A DNA stretch of 27,386 nt, taken from the NCBI GenBank assembly GCA_000934455.1, contig KN882761.1:226082-253467 (forward strand), written 5' to 3'. How positions within the stretch are numbered: the stretch's first letter is position 1; every line of letters starts with the position of its first letter. The DNA comes from Apostichopus parvimensis. Taxonomy: Eukaryota; Echinodermata; Holothuroidea; Aspidochirotida; Stichopodidae. Below, in pieces: positions 1 through 10,800 of this stretch. The position numbers and the translations under genes are program-made. The notes below the pieces were generated by a model. It was given only the letters and a program-made list of their open reading frames with translations, had not been told where the DNA came from and made no database searches.

Positions 1-184
1 TAGGATAAGTATCCCCAGGTGAGGTGCATAGGTTTAGTATCCCCAGGTGAGGTGAGGTGTATAGGTTTAGTATCCCCAGGTGAGGTGCATAGGATTAGTA
101 TTCCCAGGTGAGGTGAGGTGCATAGGATTAGTATCCACAGGTGAGGTGAGGTGTATAGGTTAAGTATCCCCAGGTGGGGTGAAG
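1..184 (+). repeat. Minisatellite with alternating 28- and 33-bp units
   Basis: At least six units begin TAGG at 1, 29, 62, 90, 123 and 156. The core is TAGGTTTAGTATCCCCAGG followed by one or two copies of TGAGG; the second copy makes the 33-bp form. Unit lengths run 28, 33, 28, 33, 33. The array probably extends left out of the window. Confidence 0.9.
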
Positions 185-1662
185 CGTTGTGCGGTAGTGC
201 AAATTTCCCACAACCTGTAGTGTTGCAACATGAATCCCGGTATCGTAATTACTACCAGGATTTTCCTCAACATTTCATCTACGGTTTAAAGCATTTGTTA
301 CAAGACTGCCAATGTCATACATTTAATATGCATAGCCTAGGTCATGTACATACTCTTACACGTACAATTATAAAAACATCCAAAATAACACGCTATATTA
401 GGGCCCTTGTTTTTAACATACTTTTAAAAAGAAAAGCACAAACCTTGGAAAAAAGCACCACACACCATCCTTCATTCATACTCGACGTACGAGATTAGAT
501 TATCATGTTTGCACGATGATAAAACCCGTAATGCGTACACAAACAGAAATTGGGGGTTCCCACTATTCCATGATATTGGAATAGGGCAACCCTTCAAGTT
601 CAAAAGTTCACAATGAAAAGTTTTTAGTCACCACGTGTTTGGAACATTAGAAAAGAAGAATGTAACATAGGGGCAATGTAAATACGGGATAATAAACTAC
701 ATACATGAAAATAGTACAAAATTATTTATAACGTTAATCGGCCGTTGTTTCTGCAGAATATACACTTTCAATAAGTACCATATCCATCTTTCGTACAAAA
801 AGTTCTTAAAAAGTTAGAAAAGTAGCCAAAGATAACTATAAATGCATCGGGGAACCATCCGTAATAATAAACGAATCCATTTCATTACAGCATCAAATCT
901 CAAGTACCGTACTGCACTGTGTGTACCAGTACTGTACCCAAGGCTATAATAATATACAGTCCCGGCGAATATGGATTTAAGCTGGATATACTCACTGCGG
1001 TTTTGGCTCAAAATGTATTAAATCGTTATAATTATTATATCAAAGTGAGGTGAAATACATGTAAGATTTTATACATGGGAACCTTTACAATCATCGCTTG
1101 AAGGAAGAATAAATAATGAAAATTTCAGGATAACATTGAGGTCCCGCAACATGCTCAGCCCAAGTAACGTGAAAAGTTGATTCGTTAATATATAGGTCTA
1201 GGCCAGTACGTAAATTGATCAGAATGTTATTCAAACTAGGAACACAGACACAAGAAATAAACGAGTTTTCTTTTCTTTATTTCAAATAGTTACAGGTAGA
1301 TATTTTTATTATGTCCGGGATTCCCGGGAATGATACCGAAACGACGAGGTGTGTTGCATATGAGAGTATCTCACCTTGCATAGAGTTAATATCCCCTGGT
1401 GTGAGGTAAAGAGGTCGAACGTACAAACCTATTCGGTATTAAACCATTATGAAATGCACTTTTAATAATTAAATAATTAATTAAAATACGGACCTGGAAT
1501 GAGAACAATATATATTTTAACGTCTTCCTCATCGGTACTTTCGTTTCTAATGACAACACAAGCTCCATCGAGAATGCTTAACACCTTCTTTTTTTTAAAT
1601 AATAAATATCATTATAAGACAATGGTATGGTAAGCCGGTTGGCATGGTAAGCCGTAGTAGTA
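185..1662. other. AT-rich intergenic sequence, no gene seen
   Basis: Only short open frames without recognisable protein sequence or splice-supported continuation. An open frame at 151-498 starts inside the minisatellite and shows no family resemblance, so I do not call it. Confidence 0.6.
1377..1407 (+). repeat. Single diverged copy of the left-edge minisatellite unit
   Basis: GCATAGAGTTAATATCCCCTG followed by GTGTGAGGT resembles the repeat unit of the array at 1-184 (GCATAGGATTAGTATCCCCAG, GTGAGGT), about 1.2 kb away. Confidence 0.5.
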
Positions 1663-2055
1663 TTAGGTACGTAATAAAACTCCATGACAATGCAGTGCTT
1701 TTGCTTTCATTACAATTTCTTTTAACATTTTTATTGGCACAGATGGACTTTCCATTTTGGAGAGTGACGAGCCACTCGGACTTGGCTGCGCTGCACCATG
1801 CCTTGGACTTGGGTTACCTTTAGGGGCTTTCCACAAAGAGGTTTTAACTACAGAGGGGTACAAAGAAAAAGATACAGGCCAAATGAAAAGGACCTTTTTT
1901 TTATTTTGATAATGAAGGCCGGACACGGAAGACGGGGGAGTGTGCAGGAACTCCTTCCATTCTGACCTCTGACCCTTCTTCGTAACTGGATGAAGAAAAA
2001 CTTTCAAAAACGAAGTGAAGAAAAATGGGGGGAAAAGTCGTCTGCCAAAGAACAC
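1663..2055 (-). other. Doubtful 130-codon open reading frame
   Basis: The C-terminal half (about 60 residues: [19 protein letters not shown], then [18 protein letters not shown]) looks more protein-like and less AT-driven than the N-terminal half, which is Phe/Lys-rich from poly-T/A tracts. It could be a terminal exon or a decayed fragment. I recognise no family and see no partner exon. Confidence 0.15.
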
Positions 2056-4333
2056 ATTTCTTGATTTTGGTGAAGTTTAAATAGAACTCACATTTCTTAT
2101 CAGAGAGACATGGGGCTTATATCATTATAAAAAGAAAGATGTTGGCAGTGTATTTTGCAGCGGACTAAACGGTCTCGAGAACGTCGACTTTTATGCTACG
2201 AGAATACCAAAGAGGGCGCGATGGAAAAAATTTACAGAGGAAAATAGGGTTCTCTTCAAAAGACAGCAATGGGATACGAAGAACCAAAGATAAAAACTAC
2301 TATTCTTGGGATCTCTTGTACATCAAAAAAAAGAAACTGGATTTTTTTTTATTTTATTGGTCTCTCATGTAGATACTAAGGATATTAATTGCTAAGTTGA
2401 ATCTAAGACTATTCTGTATAAATATTTTGTGGTTTGTACGCTGTAAATTAAAAAGTCGTGTGAATGTGTTCCTTTTTTTTCTGAATTTATCGTTGGGAGT
2501 TTCTGTTTTTAGTGATTATTATTTTTTTTCTTCAGTGGTAGTTATATCAACAGAGTCGCCAACATTGTTCTTTATCTTTCTTAAGTCTTATGTTGTTAGT
2601 TGTTGTTTACCCCCCACCCTCTGCAAAAAGAAAAAAAAATAAGAGGGGGGAAAAAATCATGTTAAAGCCAATTCTATTAAATTATTTCTATCTCACAATG
2701 ATAACAGCATTCTACCATCAGTAAACTGCTGGTAGAGGTTTTTTTTTTTCCTTCATTTTTTTCATACTAATTAATTCCCTCAGTACTCTACTAAGATATA
2801 TGACGGCCATGTGTATTATTACGTAGTCCAAGGGTCAACACCGATTTAGATTACCTACAGTTCTGATCTTCCATTTGACAACAGGTTTGACTAGCAGCTG
2901 AATTTTGTTCAACAATTTTGTTGAATCGTTTGTTCGAGTCCAAACCGTTTTCCAAATTTGAATTTCAGAGTCTATAGGCTTAATGGAGTACTCGAGGTAT
3001 TTTGCTGTTTATTATGTACAACTTGTCATTTTTTCAATGAATATACAATCAAATCAAGCATAATCCCTCCTCCCCCTCCCCCTCCCCCTTGTGCTAAATC
3101 TGTTTGATTAGGTGGGGGTGGGGAGGTAATGCAAGCTGTATATTCTAATATGAAACATTACGAAAGTGATATTTGTACAGCTCTCTTTCAAAATATAATA
3201 TGAATTTTTTTTGGTCATCGTTTTAAACATTCACAAGATTGGAAACACTTTGTATCTCGGAATGGTTAGCAAATAAATAAATAAAGTGGGTTTCCAAAAA
3301 TGATGGGTTGAACTAATTTCACTATTCCAAATCTTTCCCTCCCCACCCCCCGGACGTTCATTTTTGGAACGGAAGAGAAATTTTCTGTTGCTGTGTAGAA
3401 TATACCCCCGGTAGGTTGTGATTACAATATTCTATTAAATTTGGAGTTTTCAAAATACTGTCAGAGTTATCAACAGCTGTTAATGGATGATATGATTATG
3501 TTTGTCAGGAGAGGGTTGTTATGACCCTTGTTGTTTTATAAATAGATTTCTTGATGATATGAACAATAGATATAGTCAATTACTATTTTGATTTGCAACA
3601 GATATTTGGGATTTTTGGCTTTGCCAACCAGATAACCTTTCTGTGTTGAATTACATTATGATTATAGGTGAACAAACTTTTCAAAATAAGTAAGGGTATA
3701 ATATAGGAAATATATTATTACATCCTCAACATTTTTGTCACCTAGATGCTTTGAATTAAAAATGACTCAGGGCAAGCTGGAAAGATTCCCAAAGTTAGCC
3801 TTTTAATTACAACACCAAATTTGCTCACGTATGGACAAAATAGGCAAAATGTTGGGATACTCCACAACTAAACTACAAAGATATCCTAATTGACACAACA
3901 ACATCTGTGTCTATTTTGAAAAAAACCGTCAAACATATTTTGTCATAGCCGTGGTGTGACTATAGGTATGATCGGAACTTACAAAAAAAATGTCTCCACA
4001 GGGTTGTACAACACTGCAAGTACATAAATTGAAACTTTCCATGGCTGTCATTTCACAGTATTTTAGGTCCTGCAGTTGTGTTGTGTATTGTTATTATTAT
4101 TTTTACTTTTACTTTTTTGGGGGGGGGGGGGGTTGTCAATCTTGGATGAATATTAACTCTTTTTTGGGGGGGGGGGGGGGTTGTCAATCTTGGATGAATA
4201 TTAACTGACCTTTTAAAATTGATAAAGATTCCGTCAGTCACATGACGATCAAAATCAGTGAGTTGTATTTCTTTGGATCCAAGATATATTATTATGTTTA
4301 AAGTTAAAAGTCACTGCTCCCAATGTTTTATCT
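2056..4333. other. Intergenic, AT-rich with poly-T and poly-C/G tracts; no gene seen
   Basis: Contains many T runs of 8-12 nt, a hairpin followed by T11 at 2711-2749, a pyrimidine tract at 3066-3090 facing a purine-rich stretch at 3113-3126, and the duplicated G-tract block at 4113-4206. No coding signal beyond chance open frames. Confidence 0.6.
4113..4206 (+). repeat. Tandem duplication of a 47-bp block with G14/G15 tracts
   Basis: Two adjacent copies of T6, a long G run (4119-4132, then 4166-4180) and TTGTCAATCTTGGATGAATA ending TTAACT. The copies differ mainly in G-tract length. Confidence 0.9.
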
Positions 4334-4339
4334 TTTATT
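4334..4339 (-). promoter_or_regulatory. Candidate polyadenylation signal for RSPH10B
   Basis: Plus-strand tttatt, i.e. AATAAA on the minus strand, about 380 nt after the RSPH10B stop codon. I saw no closer canonical AATAAA. Position alone supports it. Confidence 0.35.
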
Positions 4340-4714
4340 GATACCTTGTCTTCTTTCAGTTGAAAGAAAGAGATGGAAAAAAAAATATGATTTTCTTGTC
4401 TCTGTTTTCTTGTTTTGGCTTATTCTTCTTCTACTTGTTTCTGTTAAGCTAGTGAAGTCAGTATGGAGTTCAATTAGCCTCATCAAAAGGAGTGGACTCT
4501 TTCCTTCTTAAATATTCCACTAAGCAAGGAGCCATAATGCCCAATTATCTTGCTTATCTTGTAAAATCAGAGGTTATCACAGCCACAACGGAATAATAAA
4601 ATGTTATCTCAATTTGCAAATGGGTATACTCTTGTTGTTATCATGTCAGGTTTATAAATGTCAACTATTGTTTGGACGGATCAGTTGAAGTGTTTTTTGG
4701 GGGTCTCCCATAAA

Positions 4715-4897
4715 TCATCTCCCTTTAGTCAAAGAGACCTCTGACCTAGAATCTTCAACTTTGACCCCGGCAGAACCTTCGGTATTCTGTTCTTGGTCTA
4801 ACGGTCCATCGTGTGTCTCCCCGATCTTCTTGACTACGGACGACACCGCCGAGCCTGATTTCATTTTCATCTGCTCCATTTTGTCTGCTTCAGCCAA
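4715..4897 (-). CDS. RSPH10B: RSPH10B coding exon 18 (C-terminal tail and stop)
   Basis: Acceptor CACGAACAG, with a modest pyrimidine tract (CATTTCTT). Encodes LAEADKMEQMKMKSGSAV... and an acidic/basic tail ending LTKGR, then TGA at 4717-4715. It joins exon 17 in phase 0 as a continuing Lys/Glu-rich helix. A longer exon cannot be excluded, since the frame stays open just upstream. Confidence 0.8.
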   Translation of the reverse strand: MAEADKMEQMKMKSGSAVSSVVKKIGETHDGPLDQEQNTEGSAGVKVEDSRSEVSLTKGR

Positions 4898-7800
4898 CTG
4901 TTCGTGAAGAAATGGAATCAAGTTATTAGCTTCATTGTTCAGTCCAGTTTTAAACTCAAACTTTGTGGTCAGTCAAATACTACCTCAGCTACTGATGACA
5001 TTTATCTGGTATCTGATGTTTATTACACCATCACATATACTGACCTTTGGTTTACTTTAATATTGACAAGAGATGAACTTACTTAACTATTCACCTTTAT
5101 CACACACACATATACTCAGCATCGGTTTACTTTAATATTGACCAGAGATGAACTTACTTATATATTCACCTCTATTACACAGCATCTCAGCATCGTTTTA
5201 CTTTAGTACTTCCAGAGATGAACTTATTTATGTGTTCACCCCTATTACACTCTCACGTATATACTCAGCATTGGTTTACTTTAATACTAACCAGAGATGA
5301 ACTGATGTGTTCACCTCTATTACACACACACATACTGAGCATTGGTTAACTTAAATACTACCAGAGATGAACTATTACACACACACATATACTGAGCATT
5401 GGTTTACTTAAATACTACCAGAGATGAACTTATGTGTTCACCTCTATTTCACTGCCATATACTGAGCATCGGTTTACTTTAATACTAACCAGAGATGAAC
5501 ATACTTATGTGTTCACCTCTATAACACTCACATATACTGAGCATTGGTTTACTTTAATACTAACCAGAGATGAACTTAACCTGTATTCACAAATATTCAC
5601 TCTCATATACTGAGCATTGGTTTCCAAAATTTACCTTTGTTGGATTTTGGCAAAGGACAAACATTGAAGCAGACTTATACGCTATTTTAACTTCCTTTGC
5701 TGAAATTAGGCCAGCTTCCAGTTATATAGGACTAACCCATGGCTCAATTTTCAGTCTTCCCTTTTCCACACAGTCCATTGCAGATGACAACACAGGCATA
5801 CAAAATCATTCTGTAAATAAAGGATAAAACTTACCTGCTTTTCAAGTTGGATTTTTTCACCCAGAGCAAGAACATCTTGCATGTGTTCATACGCTGGGAA
5901 CAGCTTCTTAATGAAAAAGATGTTTATCTGGTGAGTCCAGAAGTTGAAATCCCTAGTAGCCTCGTCCATCTCTTCCTCTCCTGAAACTGAAATGGAAACA
6001 GCTTTGATGTATGATACTTAGACCAGCGAGTTTAGGCACGGATCCACTGATATAAAAAAAATCCAAGATGGACTAGAGTTTGACTGTTAAATATCGACAA
6101 CGTATTGTGTAACAGACGAGTAAATGACACCATCATGGCAGGGGAGTGGCAAATGATTTGTTGGTTTCTTTCTGACTAAAAATTAATTAAATTTAATTAA
6201 TTAAGTTTAGTAATTAAACTTAATTAATTTATACAATGGAGGAAGCTGATACTTATCATCATTTCAATAAAGTTTTCAGTTTAAAAATCATCGTGTCAGC
6301 TTTAAGGAAAACATTTTCAATGAATCATATTTCAAGGACAACGTCGCAACATTATTACAAGGGTAAAGATATGCTTTTCAAATGTCATGACGACATCATA
6401 AGCTGTCAATTTTTCATATGATGCAATAATAGTTCAAAAGTTGCTAGATATGCTAAAATGGTCACAAAGTATCCACAATAAACAAACAGCTTATTATACA
6501 GCTATATCTTTTATACAGTTATAAATGCTTTTTTTTCTTTCTTTTTTTAAGGTTTATTATGATTATAATCTTGCTAAATTTTCAATGTGTCATACGCAGA
6601 GCAACACAGTGGTCACTGAATTAATCTTGGTACCATCATCAAGCGATACTTCTTAGCGGTGTATAGTCCCTACAAATAAAATACCTTCTGCTATGGGGGC
6701 TTCTTCTCCACCCATGGAGAGCATGGACTGTAAAAGATGAGGCTCTTGGGTCAGTGGTTGTTGACCCCCATCGACGCCCCCCTGGTTACTGCCACTCCCA
6801 CTGTGGATCGAGGCAGCTTTGGCTTCTGTGTCTGTTTCTATTAAAACAAATTTTAAAATAAGCTTTTAAAATGTTCAAAGGTACTGAAACTGGCGGACTG
6901 TGGGTTGCTCACAAAGACAAAAACTATAAACAGCACTATAAACCCTAACACTAACCCACTATAAACCCCTAACCCTATAAACCCTAACTATAAACAGCAC
7001 TATAAACTAAACAACTATAAACCCTAACTATTCAAAGAAGAAAAGGAAAAATAAATCAGGCATATAGATAGATAAAAGTAGAACTTTCCCTACTATGCAA
7101 ACTTTATAATTGGAGATGTAATTGATGCATGGAAGTTGAATACTCACAGAGTAGATAAGGTGTCTTTACTTGTCTAAAACTCTATTATCAATGCCTAAGA
7201 AAATGTGACAAAAACACCGCAATTTCTGAAATATGTATATGACAGTGGAGATGGGAACGGAATACCAGTTCATCATCGAGACACGATTTGCTCATACCAC
7301 TGAAATATGATAAACGTTTCATTGTTTTGAAGTGTTTGGAGGAAAATTATAGAAAAATGATGGAAAAATACTACCCTGTTATCTCGTAGAAGGTCAGAGA
7401 AAGTGCTACTAATCTCTACTGGTGCAACCAAATACACTATAGGTTACAACCTATCCATATTTTAAAGGCCTTGTGTTTAACCGGTTTCTATGTAGAAAGT
7501 TACTACAGCCCATCATGATGATGCATTGACAAGGTTCCCAAGGAAATGATTAATTAATTAGTATGTCTATAATATTTGATAGAAAATGATGAACTATATG
7601 GGAAGAATAAGTGAATCATTTTCACTGCAATTTACAAACTGTTGAAGCGTTCTGATGCAATTTGATGAAGTATTCAATTAAAATAGTTCGTAATTAAACA
7701 AATTCTCAGCAAACTGTTTACTTTTGGTTTCCTTTCAATTTATCACTTTTTTAAACAAAATTTACAAGATTTACCAAATATATAAACAATAAATCAATTT

Positions 7801-10800
7801 TCCCCCCAAAAAATGATAAATTTGACTATTTCAGTAACGAAATTAATTTGCCTATTTCAGTAAGTTCAGTACTTAAAAATGAAACATTTTCAGGAAAGAA
7901 CACAGAAAAACAATTTACTCGCCACTTATCTTTACAATGTCCACCTATTGAGATGCATAAACGGTATGCAATGCAAGTTGGCAATTTTGTGCCTCATGAA
8001 AAGCAAAGTTTGTTGACTCTTTTCACATATTTTTAAATTGGCTCACAGACAGATAGACGGAAATATTTTCACATTTCGACCAGAGCTTGAACTCTCTGCT
8101 TTTCTAACAACTTTCAGTTCTTTTATTTTCCAAAAACCCAGATCCTTGTCTACTGTTGACGTGGTAACCCCGACAAGAGAAATTATAATATGACGTAAAC
8201 GGAACATTAGTTTACTTGGAATTCTCATGGCGACTGCAGATGTCTAGAGATGGTATTTTAATATGTCTTACATGATCACATTCCATGGCGTCCGATTGAA
8301 ATGTATTCTCGCCGATCTTGTTAAACTTCCTTCGACAAAAGTGCGCCGCTATCAGACCCATTAGTAAAAGTTATCTACACTTAACTTTGACCCCCCCTTG
8401 TATATATCATGCAGTTTAGTGTCAAGGTAGAAAACAAATATACGGTTCTAAATTCTCTCTTATTTTTACAACCCCACTTTCGCGACGCCGTACTATGAAT
8501 TTCTGGAGATTGAAACACCTGTCGATCCTGTTCTTATCTTGACGTTACTTTTTGTAATAGTTGTTGTCAAAAATTAGCACGTTTCTCTCCGCGGTTCTCA
8601 AGTACCAAGTTAACCCCCCCCCCCCAACAAAAAAAATAATAGAAAAATTGAATAACAATATCGATACAAAGAATAACATTAAGACGGGGAGTAATTTTAT
8701 CATTTATGGGGTAAATATTGACATCTTGAGTTCTAACATTTTCGATACACCTGGCTATGATGAATGACATTGCCAGATAAGCTTTTAGGAAAAAAGGAAT
8801 TCTCTGAAACCATCAAAACAGATCAAAATATTAAAAGCTTTTCAGGAAATGGAAAAAAAATGAAAAAAATGTGTGGTTTGAATGATGTATTGTGCTGCAT
8901 ATTTTAACAAATCAAATTTGGAACTGTGAAGTTTGTATGATCTTTAATAGTTTCTGTGGGGTGTGGAGGGGGGAGCGGGAGGGGTTACGTTCAATGCCTG
9001 AATCTTAGCTTTCTTGATATGCTTTCAAACTATCAGCATTTAACATCTGGAACATTATAATTGAAAATAAAGCTGGTGGGATTTTATTTTATATTAATGC
9101 CTTACAGTATGTATAAGGTGTTTCACAATTATGTTAAGTGAACATCCTGGTAAGTGACCTTTGACCTTGACCAAAATCAATGGCCTACTGGACAACAAGA
9201 ATTGGGTCATCCATATGGGCAGGTCTGAGATCTGTTAATGCTCACATTTTCCTGGAGACATGTTACACTAACTTATCGTTTTGTAGCAATATTTTGACAT
9301 TTATATGAATATGTCATTATATGCAAATTGATGCACGATGTTGACCTGAGTTGACTGATATCCTAGACCTAGACCTAAGAGTCCTATATGATTGGTTGTC
9401 ACCTTTAGAGATATGCAAATTAAGTTATTAGGTTATTAATTGGTGGAAAGCTGGTGGAAATATGTGTTGTTTCGTTCTGTACAGAAGAAGATTGATAAGA
9501 ACTCCATTATTCCATTTTTGGAACAGAGTTTGGGGCAACACTTGGATAACTTTTTACAAGTAGTTCACAAAGCCAATCTAGAACTCCTCATCGCTGCCTT
9601 AATACATCAAGCATGCATACCGTCTCACAATTTTTGAGCATGAATAAAGATTTCAAAGAGACTTGCGAGGTTTACCTGATTTTTCGTTCTTGCCATCCAC
9701 GATCTGGCTATCGTCTCCCTGCACCGACTCGTGCACCCCTGACTCCGTTCCCTGCAAAATGTAACAAGAAATTATCAGATTTGCTCTGCTCTTTGCTCAA
9801 GAAAAGAACAACCAGTTCCATTTTCTGTTACAAAACCCCATACAGCGACTGGGTAACAACCTAGGTAGGGTCCATAAGAACTGAAAAATTTCAACATTAA
9901 GTACGAAGACCTTTCAACGGTCCAAAAACGCACTCTGGACCAAATGTTCTTATGGTAGGTTTCTGTAATATCGTGTTGAGATGCACTGAATGATGATGAG
10001 GTTATATACCATCATGAACAAACTGACAATGTGCAGCTAGATCAAGAGAGAGATAACGACTATGCTCATGCGAGTCATTTATATAAGGGCACACATGAGG
10101 AAGCTTGGCTACTACCCCCCCCCCCCACTCCCAGGCCTCCCTGTGGTGAACACAGTTGCAGGAGGGCCTGTGGTAATTAATAAATGCTTGGCAATACAGA
10201 TTTTGTCTTGGGGGGGGGGCTTAGTTTTTATAGGAAGATCAACATAATTTTGCTTCTTATATTCATTTTCAAAATTGTTATCCTTCGATGTCTATACACC
10301 ATGAAAATTGATAAGAACGCTTGACGTAAACTTTTACGAAAACACCAAAGAAATTGTGAGATTTTCAAAATGCATTTACTATTGGTTGTATTTATTACTC
10401 TAACCTCTTGTTTGGCTGCTGCAGGTGCATCGCCAAGCGATTCTTTTCTTGTGACTGCTGACACGGATCCATCGTTACCCCTGGGTGACCCTCCCTCGGC
10501 GATGCTACCGTGGTGAGAGGAATTAGGGCCTTGACTGCCAGGATCTTCACTCTCAGGGTTCTGCTTATCAAAATATCAGAGAAATAACTCAGAAAAAAAG
10601 CTAAATCAAATCAAACAAACATGGGTAAAGGAGGCAAGCAATATTGACAGAATGGAAGCTTTAAGAACGACTACAAGGGGAAGCTTAATACTGGGAGGCT
10701 GCTCCAGACCTGGCAAACCCCCCCCCCCCCGGGAGGAGAACTAAGGGCTCTAAGAAAAATCCCTTCCCTGTGGCTGGGCTGTTCCCCGGTAGAAAACTAT

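Noticed and set aside
1..184. CRISPR array
   Set aside because: Units are contiguous tandem copies without unique spacers, and the context is a eukaryotic genome.
151..498. 115-codon plus-strand open frame
   Set aside because: It begins inside the minisatellite, has no recognisable family pattern and no supported splice partner.
2397..2642. 81-codon plus-strand open frame rich in Phe, Leu and Val
   Set aside because: Its hydrophobic appearance comes from poly-T tracts, so it is not convincing as a membrane protein.
4053..4241. Minus-strand open frame with proline runs and a repeated peptide
   Set aside because: Produced by the duplicated G-tract block, not by a gene.
6925..7035. Interstitial telomere array
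   Set aside because: No clean hexamer periodicity; only scattered CCCTAA-like words mixed with CTATAAAC.
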